DNA of 64,000 nt from Alloyangia mangrovi (GTDB lineage: Bacteria; Pseudomonadota; Alphaproteobacteria; Rhodobacterales; Rhodobacteraceae): assembly GCF_002300555.2 (NCBI RefSeq), contig NZ_NTHN02000014.1, positions 33,338-97,337 on the forward strand. Reading direction: 5' to 3'. Position numbers and translations under genes: made by a program. Position 1 is the stretch's first letter, and each line of letters begins with the position of its first letter. Under the pieces are notes generated by a model, which did no database searches, had not been told where the DNA came from, and saw only the letters and a list, made by a program, of their open reading frames with translations. This document shows, in pieces, positions 57,015 through 64,000 of this stretch.

Positions 57015-58222
57015 CAGGCGATCTCTGCCTCGTCGAGCCAGCCGCAGGCGAGCGCGATCATTTCGTCGGTCAGCTCGGCACCCTGGGTGATCACGTCCCA
57101 GCCCGCATGCGCCATGGCGGCGGCTCGGTCGGGGGCGACGAGTTGGCTGAGCGCCCCGGCGAGCGAGTCGAAATCGCGCACGATCCGCGCCGCCCCGGCC
57201 TCCGCCAACCGCGAGTAGGCGGGCAGGTGGCGTCCGACGTTGGGTCCGTAGAGCAGCGCAATGCCATGGGCGGCGGCCTCCATAGGGTCTTCACCGCCGT
57301 GGCCGTTGACCAGCGAGCCGCCGAGGAAGGCCACGGGCGCGAGCCGGTACCACAGCCCGAGCTCCGAGGCGTCCTCGGTGACCAGAACCTGGGTGTTCTC
57401 GTCGGGCATCTCGCCCGCCTCCCAGGCGCAGAGCCGCAGGCCCGAGTCCCGGGCGACCTCGGCCACTGCAGCCGCGAGGTCGTGTGTTGCGGGCACGAGG
57501 ACCAGCATGAGCCGGTGCGCGAGGCGCACGGCGCGCTTGTGGGCGTGCAGCACCTCTTCGGCCTCTTGCGCGCTGCGCAGCTTGGCCGCGAGCCAGATCG
57601 GCCGCCCGGTGAGCACCCCGGACATCTCCTCGTAGAGTCGGGTGCTGCAGTCGAGCGGCGGGGCGCTGTCGGTAAGCGGGCCGAGCGTGGGCATGGTGCT
57701 GTCCTCGACGCCGGCGCGGCGCAACCGGCGGCGCGCTGGCTCGTCCACCGGGCAGATACGGTCGAAGAATTGCAGCGTGGCGGCGGTGGGATCGGGCACC
57801 CAGCTTGGCGCCGGACTGGTCCAGGGCACATCACGCGCATCCAGTAGCACCAGCCGCGTGCCCGCCTGCTGCAGCTTCTGCAACAGCGCCGGGCGCAACT
57901 CCTGCCCGGTCCAGAAGCCGAGCTGCGGGCGCCAATGCGCGACGAAGGCGGCGACCTCGGCAGGGCTCTCGCCGGGCAGATCGGCCCGCAGGGCGCCCTC
58001 GGGCGCGTGGTCGGGCTCCCCGGTGATCAGCAGCGTCAGCTCGGGACGCTGGATCTTCAGTCGGGTGGCGAGCGCCGAGAGCGCCCGTGCCGAGCCTGGG
58101 CCTCCGGCGTGCAGCCAGAGCAGCGAGCCTTCGGGCCGAGCCGGGGGCGTCGCGCCGGGCGCCGCCCCTCGGCCGCGCGCATAGGCCATGTAGGCCGACA
58201 GGGAGAACGGCCTGCGCGCCAC
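57014..58222 (-). CDS. KdtA-like glycosyltransferase (GT30 family), atypical N terminus
   Basis: The 402-residue protein matches 3-deoxy-manno-octulosonate transferase in its C-terminal half ([20 protein letters not shown], then [20 protein letters not shown]). The N-terminal segment reads [15 protein letters not shown] where typical KdtA has HxxSVGE, so the usual catalytic Glu is replaced. The N-terminal membrane anchor is also not apparent. It may be a divergent Kdo transferase or a paralogue with another role. It sits directly upstream of lpxK and near the DUF4170 gene. Confidence 0.75.
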   Translation of the reverse strand: MARRPFSLSAYMAYARGRGAAPGATPPARPEGSLLWLHAGGPGSARALSALATRLKIQRPELTLLITGEPDHAPEGALRADLPGESPAEVAAFVAHWRPQLGFWTGQELRPALLQKLQQAGTRLVLLDARDVPWTSPAPSWVPDPTAATLQFFDRICPVDEPARRRLRRAGVEDSTMPTLGPLTDSAPPLDCSTRLYEEMSGVLTGRPIWLAAKLRSAQEAEEVLHAHKRAVRLAHRLMLVLVPATHDLAAAVAEVARDSGLRLCAWEAGEMPDENTQVLVTEDASELGLWYRLAPVAFLGGSLVNGHGGEDPMEAAAHGIALLYGPNVGRHLPAYSRLAEAGAARIVRDFDSLAGALSQLVAPDRAAAMAHAGWDVITQGAELTDEMIALACGWLDEAEIA

Positions 58223-58227
58223 GGGTG

Positions 58228-58470
58228 TCAGCCGAGTTCTTCGGTCGCGGAGACTTCGGTTTCCTCGTCCCGCAGGCGGTGGATATGGGCGATGAAGTAG
58301 CGCATGTGGGCATTGTCCACGGTGCGCTGCGCCTCGGCCTTCCAGGCGTCATAGGCGGAGGCGTAATCGGGGTACATGCCGACGATGTGGATGTCGTTCA
58401 CGTCCTTGAAGACGGACTTCTCGGGGGTGACAAGCTCGCCGCCGAAGACGAGGTGGAGACGTTGAGGCAT
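58228..58470 (-). CDS. DUF4170 family protein
   Basis: The 80-residue protein matches the alphaproteobacterial DUF4170 family (QRLHLVFGGELVTPEKSVF, then DIHIVGMYPDYASAYDAWKA). Function is unknown; the gene is usually next to kdtA/lpxK or cysQ. It ends five bases before the KdtA-like start, so they are likely cotranscribed. A GGACCCCCCC stretch precedes the ATG. Confidence 0.85.
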   Translation of the reverse strand: MPQRLHLVFGGELVTPEKSVFKDVNDIHIVGMYPDYASAYDAWKAEAQRTVDNAHMRYFIAHIHRLRDEETEVSATEELG

Positions 58471-58586
58471 GGGGGGGTCCTTTCCCGTACAGACGCGCGC
58501 AACCTACTTTCTGCACCCGCAGCGTCAAGATTCTACCGCGGGTCAGCGCTACGCCGCCGGTTCACATGTCCGGGGGCGCGGGCCGG

Positions 58587-59393
58587 TCAGGGCGCCAGCG
58601 TCAGCCGCCCCATGATGTCGGCGTGCAGTGCCGGGTTGGCTGCGACCACTCCCGGATGCTGCGGGTGACGCGCGTTGAAGCGTAACGGGCGCCCGAGCCG
58701 GTCGGTGACCCTGGCCCCGGCTTCCTGCAGCAGCAGCGTGCCCGCGGCGATGTCCCACTCCCATGTCGGGCGGAAAGTCAGCATGGCATCAAAGCGCCCC
58801 TCTGCGACCAGCCCCAGCCGGTAGGCGAGAGAGGGCCGGTGTGCGCGGCGGATCGGCGGCAGCGGCACACGCCAGTAGGGGCTGTCGATCACCGGACGCG
58901 GGGCGAGCACCTCTGCTTCTTCCAGCGTGCCGGTGCCCGTCGCGCGCAGCGGCACGCCGTTCAGCACCGCGCCCTGACCGAGAGCGGCACTGTAAAGCAG
59001 GTCGCGCTGCGGCAGGTAGACGGCGGCGGCGGTGACCACGCCGTTCTCGGCCACCGCCAGCGAATGCGCCCAGGTGTCCTCGCCGGCGATGAAGGAGCGT
59101 GTGCCGTCGATCGGATCGACGATGAACACTCGCTCGGCGGCGCGGCGCTCGGCATTGTCGAGGCTTTCCTCCGACAGCCAGCCATACTCGGGCCGCGCGC
59201 CGCGCAGCAGCTCCTCGAGCCGGGCGTTGACCGCGAGGTCGGCGGCGGTCACGGGGCTGCCGTCGGCAGCCTTGTAGCGCACGTCGAGCGCGTCCCCGGT
59301 GAAGGAGCGCGCGACCTCGCCCGCCGCACGGGCCGCGCGCTCGAGCAGCGCGCGGTCGGCGGCGTGATCCGAGACAGCGTCACTCGCCGGCAA
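58587..59393 (-). CDS. cysQ: 3'(2'),5'-bisphosphate nucleotidase / inositol monophosphatase family
   Basis: The 268-residue phosphatase has the metal-binding motifs LSEES, VDPIDGTRSFIAG and WEWDIAAGTLLLQEAG, in order. CysQ removes the phosphate from PAP in sulfur assimilation. A role on inositol phosphates is possible because the family overlaps. The start overlaps the end of the TldE-like gene by 14 bases. The neighbourhood (TldE, DUF4170, KdtA-like) is conserved in Rhodobacterales to my knowledge. Confidence 0.85.
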   Translation of the reverse strand: MPASDAVSDHAADRALLERAARAAGEVARSFTGDALDVRYKAADGSPVTAADLAVNARLEELLRGARPEYGWLSEESLDNAERRAAERVFIVDPIDGTRSFIAGEDTWAHSLAVAENGVVTAAAVYLPQRDLLYSAALGQGAVLNGVPLRATGTGTLEEAEVLAPRPVIDSPYWRVPLPPIRRAHRPSLAYRLGLVAEGRFDAMLTFRPTWEWDIAAGTLLLQEAGARVTDRLGRPLRFNARHPQHPGVVAANPALHADIMGRLTLAP

Positions 59394-60753
59394 GCGTCAG
59401 CCCCTCGATCAGCAGCGAGGGCACGACCCGCGACAGCCAGGGCCGGGCGTCGTTCGACGGCACCAGCGCGCGCAGCATCTGCCGCAGGTTGCCGGCGATG
59501 GTGACGCCCGAGACCGGGTAGGCGATTTCGCCGTTCTCCACCCACCAGCCGGCGGCGCCACGCGAGTAGTCACCGGTGTTGGGGTTGATCGTCGCGCCGA
59601 TCATCGACGTCACCACCAACCCGCGGCCCATCTCGGCGATGAGCTGCTCCGGCGACTTCTCGCCCTGCGTCAGCTCGAGGTTCCAGGCGGTCGGCGAGGG
59701 CCCCGACGAGGTGCCGCGCGCGGCATTGCCGGTCGGCGCCATGCCGAGCTTGCGGGCGGTGGCGAGGTCCAGCGACCAGCCCGTCAGCACGCCATCCTCG
59801 ACCAGCGCGCGGCGCCGCGTCGGCAGGCCCTCGGCGTCGAAGGGGCGCGAGCCCGAGATCCGCGGGCGGTGCGGATCCTCGTTCAGCGAGATGCCGTCCG
59901 GCAGCACCGGCTCGCCGAGCGCATCGCGCAGCCACGATCCGCCGCGGGCCACCGCAGCGCCATTGGCGGCGGCAACGAGATGGCCGATCAGCGACGAGGC
60001 GATGCGCTCGTCGAAGAGCACCGGGTACGCACCGGTCTTGGGCTTGCGCGGGTTCAGCCGTTCGAGCGCCCGCGTCGCGGCGCGGTGGCCGATCTCGGCG
60101 GGGCTGCGCAGGTCCGACTGGAAGGTGCGGCTGTCGCCGTCGTAGTCGCGCTCCATCCCGAGCCCGGTGCCGGCGATGGCGACGCAGGAGGTCGAGCGGG
60201 CGGTGCGGGCATAGCCCCCGGCAAAGCCGTTGCTGGCCGCCAGGAACACCCGCTGCGCGTCGTAGGACGCCGAAGCCGATTGCACCTGGCTCACGCCCTC
60301 GACCGCAAGCGCCGCGGCCTCCGCCTCCAGCGCGTCGCGCTGCAGCGCGTCGGGCGCGGGGTCGGCAGAGGGATCGGCCAGCTCCAGCGCGTCAAGATCC
60401 CAGCCCGTTGCCAGCTGTGACGGATCGGCGAGCCCGGCGTAGGGATCCTCGGGCGCCTCGCGGGCCATGGCAACCGCGCGTTCGGCCATGGCGGCCAAGG
60501 TCGCAGGCTTCACGTCCGAGGTCGAGACCACCGCGCTGCGCTGGCCGAGCAGAACCCGCAGGCCGACGTCGATGCCCTCGGAGCGCTCGGCGTGCTCCAG
60601 TGTGCCGGCGCGCACATCGATGCTGAGCGAGGTGCCGTCGATAGCGATGGCGTCCGCCGAGTCTGCGCCGGCCTTGCGCGCGGCCTCGAGCAGCTGCGCG
60701 GTCAGCGCCTGCAGGTCCCGTGCCGCCGGGTGGTTGCGCTCTGTGCCGTCCAT
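59380..60753 (-). CDS. pmbA: PmbA/TldE-type metalloprotease subunit
   Basis: The 457-residue protein belongs to the TldD/PmbA family. It lacks the HExxxH zinc motif, which identifies it as the TldE/PmbA partner rather than TldD. Motifs are SASASYDAQRVFLAASNGFA, DYDGDSRTFQSDL, GRGLVVTSMIGATINPNTGD and YSRGAAGWWVENGEI. With TldD it would degrade or mature peptides. The start at 60753 was chosen because sequence before it is not family-like. TldD itself is not in the window. Confidence 0.88.
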   Translation of the reverse strand: MDGTERNHPAARDLQALTAQLLEAARKAGADSADAIAIDGTSLSIDVRAGTLEHAERSEGIDVGLRVLLGQRSAVVSTSDVKPATLAAMAERAVAMAREAPEDPYAGLADPSQLATGWDLDALELADPSADPAPDALQRDALEAEAAALAVEGVSQVQSASASYDAQRVFLAASNGFAGGYARTARSTSCVAIAGTGLGMERDYDGDSRTFQSDLRSPAEIGHRAATRALERLNPRKPKTGAYPVLFDERIASSLIGHLVAAANGAAVARGGSWLRDALGEPVLPDGISLNEDPHRPRISGSRPFDAEGLPTRRRALVEDGVLTGWSLDLATARKLGMAPTGNAARGTSSGPSPTAWNLELTQGEKSPEQLIAEMGRGLVVTSMIGATINPNTGDYSRGAAGWWVENGEIAYPVSGVTIAGNLRQMLRALVPSNDARPWLSRVVPSLLIEGLTLAGE

Positions 60754-60871
60754 GTCGCCTCCGGTATGTCGTCTGATTGATTGGGTAGGCCCCGGGGCGC
60801 CGCAAGGCAAGCTCCGGGGGCCGCTTTGGCACGCCTGCGGGTGCAGCCGAGCACAGCGTGCCCGGCCCGGC

Positions 60872-61633
60872 TTACTCGGCCGGAACCACCACGCCGATGA
60901 GCGGCCCGAGCGTGCGGCCGATGTCGGCCCGGCCGATCTCGGGCGCGAAGAGCCGTGAGACATTGCCGTCGAAGAACAGCGCGTTTGGCATCTTCAGCCC
61001 GTCGCGGAAGAGGGTGCCGAACTCGTAGAAACTCACCGGCTCCTCCGAGATCGCGAAGACCAGTGTCCGGCCGTCGGCCGAGGTGCCGACGCCATTGCGG
61101 ATGTAGCGCGAGCTGCTGTCGGGCAGGAAGCGCGGATGCAACTCGCCATCGATCACCAGCATCGGCCCCGACTGCGTGGCATAGCGGCACTCGGGCTTGC
61201 GGGTGAGGAAATCACGGGTTTCGTAGACCTGCGCCTCGCCCTTGCCGATGCAGAGCACGCCGTTCGGCAGCATGCCGAAGTTGCCCGGCCCGGGGCTGGA
61301 GATGACGCGCATCTCCTCTTGCCCGTTCTCGACATAATGGCCGACCGGGGCGCGGTCCTCGTGGTACATGCCGGCGTTCATCGCGAAGGCCAGCGTCTCG
61401 CCCTTTTCACGCAGCGCCGCGTCGAGGGTCGAGAAATGCCCCCAGACGGTGCCATCGGGCGCGCGCAGGAACGTGCGCAGGTCCTCGTCGGCGCCGACTG
61501 TGCAGAGCGTGTAGCGCTTGCCCTCGTGGCTGGCGCCCTCGCAGCTGACCGCCCGGGCCTGGGAGGGTGTCAGAGACGGCACCAGCGCCGCCGCCGAAAG
61601 CGCCAGCGCAGTAAGGGCTGCGCGCAGGCTCAC
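60872..61633 (-). CDS. Phosphodiester glycosidase family protein (DUF2233), secreted
   Basis: The 253-residue protein has a signal peptide ([20 protein letters not shown], then RAV) and the NAGPA-like fold motifs: [34 protein letters not shown], and [15 protein letters not shown]. Homologues remove sugars from phosphodiesters; the substrate here is unknown. It overlaps the end of rbfA by four bases, so it may be cotranscribed with it. Confidence 0.87.
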   Translation of the reverse strand: MSLRAALTALALSAAALVPSLTPSQARAVSCEGASHEGKRYTLCTVGADEDLRTFLRAPDGTVWGHFSTLDAALREKGETLAFAMNAGMYHEDRAPVGHYVENGQEEMRVISSPGPGNFGMLPNGVLCIGKGEAQVYETRDFLTRKPECRYATQSGPMLVIDGELHPRFLPDSSSRYIRNGVGTSADGRTLVFAISEEPVSFYEFGTLFRDGLKMPNALFFDGNVSRLFAPEIGRADIGRTLGPLIGVVVPAE

Positions 61634-62052
61634 GCGTCGTCGTCCCCGTCCGCGTCATGGCCCTCGACGTCGCGGCGCACCGCGTCCTGCGAGAACAGCC
61701 GGCGGGTCTCATCGAGCCGGTCGAAGGTCTCGTCGTGGCGGAAGCGCAGCTCCGGCGCGTATTTCAGCGTCAGCTCTTTCGAGACCAGTCGGCGCAACTC
61801 GGATTTGTTGCGCTCGAGCAGCTCGAACATGTTGCCTTCCTGCTTGCCGCCGAGCGGCACGACATAGGCGGTTGCGACCTTGAGATCGGACGAGACCCGG
61901 ACCTCGCCGACGGTGATCGAGAGCCGGTTCAGCTCGGGGTCGTGCACCTCGCCGCGGTTGAGCACGTCCGCCAGGGTGCGGCGAATGAGTTCGCCGACAC
62001 GGAGCTGTCTCTGGCTGGGGCCGGAGCCCTCTTGGAATCTGTTCTTTGCCAT
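61630..62052 (-). CDS. rbfA: Ribosome-binding factor A
   Basis: The 140-residue protein has the KH-like fold of Rbf[40 protein letters not shown] and [20 protein letters not shown]. It binds 30S subunits during 16S rRNA maturation. The start at 62052 was chosen over an upstream in-frame codon for family length. The C terminus has an acidic tail. It diverges from dapB. Confidence 0.93.
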   Translation of the reverse strand: MAKNRFQEGSGPSQRQLRVGELIRRTLADVLNRGEVHDPELNRLSITVGEVRVSSDLKVATAYVVPLGGKQEGNMFELLERNKSELRRLVSKELTLKYAPELRFRHDETFDRLDETRRLFSQDAVRRDVEGHDADGDDDA

Positions 62053-62199
62053 GGCGCAGACATAGGCGCCTTGAGGGGGTTTGCCAAGAACGCGAACGCA
62101 TAGCGGTGCCTGCCCCGGGCGGCGGCGCGCCGACATCGCCTTTGCCATCGGCAGCGCGGCGGAGTATGCCCTGCGGGAAACTCAGGATCGGAGAACAAG

Positions 62200-63015
62200 A
62201 TGTCGGAACTGCCGGGAGTTGTCGTCACGGGCGTGTCGGGACGGATGGGCCAGATGCTGGTGCGCGAGGTGCTGGCCAGCGACAAGCTGAACCTCGTCGG
62301 CGCGGTCGAGCGGAGCGGCAACGACTGGGTCGGCCGCGACCTCGGCACCTGCATGGGCGGCACCGAGCTCGGCATCACCGTCAGCGACGATCCGCTCGAG
62401 ACCTTCGCCAAGGCCCAGGCGGTGCTCGACTTCACCGCCCCCGCGGCGACCGTGCAGTTCGCCGAGCTGGCGGCGCAGGCCCGCGCCGTGCACGTGATCG
62501 GCACCACGGGCCTCGAGGAGGGCGATCTCGAAAAGATCCGGGCCGCCGCCCGCCACGCGGTGATCGTGCGGGCCGGTAACATGAGCCTCGGGGTCAACCT
62601 GCTGACCAAGCTGACCAAGCAGGTCGCGGCGGCGCTCGACGAGGACTGGGACATCGAGATCGTCGAGATGCACCACAACCGCAAGGTCGATGCCCCCTCG
62701 GGCACCGCGCTGATGCTCGGCGAGGCGGCGGCCGAGGGCCGGGGCGTGAGCCTCGTCGAGGCCTCGGAGCGCGGCCGCGACGGGATCACCGGCGCGCGTG
62801 AGCGCGGCAGCATCGGCTTCGCGGCCCTGCGCGGCGGTGACGTGGTCGGCGAGCACGAGGTGATCTTCGCCACGGCGGGCGAACGCATCACTCTCAAGCA
62901 CATCGCCTCGGACCGCGCCCTCTTTGCCCGTGGCGCGCTGAAGGCGGCACTCTGGGGCCAGGACAAGGCACCGGGCGAGTATGACATGCTCGACGTGCTC
63001 GGCCTCGGCGACTGA
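62200..63015 (+). CDS. dapB: 4-hydroxy-tetrahydrodipicolinate reductase
   Basis: The 271-residue enzyme reduces the dapA product in lysine and diaminopimelate synthesis. The nucleotide motif is [16 protein letters not shown], and the active-site motif is [28 protein letters not shown] site precedes the ATG. The length is normal. A terminator hairpin and a dispersed repeat follow. Confidence 0.96.
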   Translation: MSELPGVVVTGVSGRMGQMLVREVLASDKLNLVGAVERSGNDWVGRDLGTCMGGTELGITVSDDPLETFAKAQAVLDFTAPAATVQFAELAAQARAVHVIGTTGLEEGDLEKIRAAARHAVIVRAGNMSLGVNLLTKLTKQVAAALDEDWDIEIVEMHHNRKVDAPSGTALMLGEAAAEGRGVSLVEASERGRDGITGARERGSIGFAALRGGDVVGEHEVIFATAGERITLKHIASDRALFARGALKAALWGQDKAPGEYDMLDVLGLGD

Positions 63016-63043
63016 CGCCGCGCCCGGCCGAAAGCGCGGGACC

Positions 63044-63076
63044 GCCTCCGGCGGGCGTATTTCGAAAGAGAAGAAG
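63044..63076. repeat. Diverged inverted partner of the intergenic element
   Basis: The stretch GCCTCCGGCGGGCGTATTTC and following GAAAGAGAAGAAG resembles the reverse complement of the head at 63111-63137 (CTCCCCCGGGATATTTGGGC, then CTAGAAGAAG). The two thus form an imperfect inverted pair around the dapB terminator. Confidence 0.55.
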
Positions 63077-63097
63077 GGGAGCATCGCGCTCCCCTTT
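63074..63097 (+). terminator. Rho-independent terminator after dapB
   Basis: A nine-base-pair stem AAGGGGAGC / GCTCCCCTT with loop ATCGC lies 58 bases after the stop, with one further T at its end. Confidence 0.7.
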
Positions 63098-63110
63098 GGT
63101 CATTCGTCGC

Positions 63111-63167
63111 TTCTTCTAGGCCCAAATATCCCGGGGGAGTCCGCGTCGCGGACGGGGGCAGCGCCCC
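63111..63167. repeat. Dispersed Rhodobacterales-type intergenic element, copy 2
   Basis: The head TTCTTCTAGGCCCAAATATC, then CCGGGGG, differs from copy 1 (4714-4740) at one position. The first hairpin is GTCCGCG-T-CGCGGAC (63039-63053 offset to 63139-63153), unlike the TTGGCC hairpin of copy 1 but also self-complementary. The second hairpin GGGGC-AGC-GCCCC at 63155-63167 is conserved. Confidence 0.75.
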
Positions 63168-63204
63168 TACACGCGCGCCAGCGCGTCCTCGTCCCGAACG
63201 GCGA

Positions 63205-63423
63205 TCAGAAATCGATCGCGATGCCCTTCTTCTCCCAATCGCCGTAGCGCGCCGGGTCGAGACCGTCGCGGCCGCCGTATTCCTTGGCGCGCGGGTCTTT
63301 GGCCAGCGCCTCTTCGGCGGCCTTGCGGCGCTCGGCGGCCTCGGCCAGCGCGCGCTTCGCGGCAGGGGGCAGCTCGGCGGGGGTTTCGGTCTGGTCGGGG
63401 CTGCTGTCGTCGCTCATGGCCAT
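63205..63423 (-). CDS. DUF1674 family protein (SDHAF4-like)
   Basis: The 72-residue protein has a charged Ala-rich helix and ends with EYGGRDGLDPARYGDWEKKG and IAIDF, the conserved C-terminal signature of DUF1674. The eukaryotic homologue SDHAF4 helps assemble succinate dehydrogenase. An alternative start two codons later (MSDD) is equally plausible. No sdh genes are nearby. Confidence 0.88.
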   Translation of the reverse strand: MAMSDDSSPDQTETPAELPPAAKRALAEAAERRKAAEEALAKDPRAKEYGGRDGLDPARYGDWEKKGIAIDF

Positions 63424-63517
63424 GCCCTCCTCGGGCGTGCTTTCCTTGCGTGGGTCGGCTTGATATAGGCCCGTGGATCATGCGCGGGCAAGACCCGCAG
63501 GTTTGCGGAGTGGTCCG

Positions 63518-64000
63518 ATGGCAGCCAAAGGCGCGGAAAAGACAGAAGCAGCGAGCCCGGCACGGGCGGCGGCGGTGGCGCTGCTCGGGCAGGTGCTGGG
63601 GCAGGGGCGGCTGCTCAGCGAGGCGATGCAGGGCGGGCCCTTCGTCAAGCTCGACGCGGCGGAGCGCGCGGCGGCGCAGCGGCTGGCCACCGGTGTGCTG
63701 CGCAATCTCGGGCGCTGTGACCAGATGCTGAAATCGCGCCTGCGCAAGGCGCCGCCGCTCTTCGTGCGCAACGTGCTGCGGCTCGGCACCTATGAGCTCT
63801 GCACCGGCGGTGCGGCGCATGGCGTGGTGAACGATTGCGTCAGCCTGATCTCGGCCGACCGCAAGACCAAGACCATGTCGGGGCTGGTCAATGCCATCCT
63901 GCGCCGTCTTTCCGAAGAGGGGCCGGAACACTGGGCCAAGCTGCGCGCGCCGCGGCTGCCGCGCTGGCTGCGCGAGCCGCTGGCTGCGGCCTGGGGGCGG
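63518..64000 (+). CDS. rsmB: 16S rRNA m5C967 methyltransferase, N-terminal part
   Basis: The frame is open from the ATG at 63518 (preceded by GGAG) to the right edge and encodes about 161 residues. They form a NusB-like RNA-binding domain: ERAAAQRLATGVLRNLGRCD, then VRNVLRLGTYELC, AAHGVVNDCV and MSGLVNAILRRLSEE. This is the N-terminal domain of RsmB/Sun. The methyltransferase domain lies beyond the window, so the assignment rests on the first domain. Confidence 0.85.
   Translation, partial: MAAKGAEKTEAASPARAAAVALLGQVLGQGRLLSEAMQGGPFVKLDAAERAAAQRLATGVLRNLGRCDQMLKSRLRKAPPLFVRNVLRLGTYELCTGGAAHGVVNDCVSLISADRKTKTMSGLVNAILRRLSEEGPEHWAKLRAPRLPRWLREPLAAAWGR

Overview
The window is a gene-dense, GC-rich chromosomal segment of an alphaproteobacterium, most likely a marine Rhodobacteraceae (Roseobacter/Salipiger-like). 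This is inferred from the rhizobial-style rhamnose locus rhaD/rhaRSTPQUK, a Na+-translocating NADH:quinone reductase, the TctCBA transporter, the tight TldE-CysQ-DUF4170-KdtA-like-LpxK block, and intergenic AAATATCCCGGGGG-type elements that I associate with this family. I found no rRNA, tRNA, CRISPR, insertion sequence or prophage.

Layout. 1-8522: L-rhamnose catabolism, with rhaD (cut by the left edge) diverging from rhaRSTPQUK. 8589-12178: a stand-alone 3-hydroxyacyl-CoA-dehydrogenase-family enzyme, then an Lrp regulator diverging from arginase and ornithine cyclodeaminase (arginine to proline). 12220-15741: TetR regulator, two palindromic operators and an EmrA/EmrB-type efflux pair. 15851-21755: DEAD-box helicase, PiT phosphate transporter, Nudix hydrolase, M29 aminopeptidase and a lone ParD-like antitoxin. 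21781-28406: LysR regulator diverging from tctCBA, a gamma-glutamyltransferase-like enzyme and a BASS-family transporter. 28596-31001: flavoprotein monooxygenase, RidA and DUF1028 operon. 31072-39279: CBS protein, small membrane protein, then NqrM and ApbE diverging from nqrABCDEF. 39359-45334: cyanase, fused PP2C phosphatase/kinase, NirC, NirD and NirB (nitrite and cyanate nitrogen assimilation). 45767-51818: VOC protein, a repeat-rich RTX-like protein, NAD kinase, GlyA and an MFS exporter. 51823-55918: MscS channel, 1-Cys peroxiredoxin and aldehyde dehydrogenase. 56028-64000: lipid A / envelope genes, CysQ, TldE, phosphodiester glycosidase, RbfA, DapB, DUF1674 and the start of rsmB.

The most consequential observation is technical. 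Five genes (rhaD, the HlyD and MFS efflux genes, the RTX-like protein and the aldehyde dehydrogenase) are each broken by a +1 base in a homopolymer: five runs of seven G and one run of six T. Removing one base at each of the six sites restores a full-length protein with the expected family motifs. Systematic homopolymer overcalling in the assembly is the simplest explanation, although real mutations cannot be excluded. Biologically, the best candidates for something little described are the RTX-like protein with a 19-residue repeat, the tctCBA/GGT-like/BASS operon, the FMO-RidA-DUF1028 operon, the kinase/phosphatase-plus-cyanase extension of the nitrite cluster with an ANTAR-like leader hairpin, a KdtA-like protein lacking the usual catalytic Glu, and a dispersed hairpin element whose first stem differs in sequence but keeps its pairing between the two copies.
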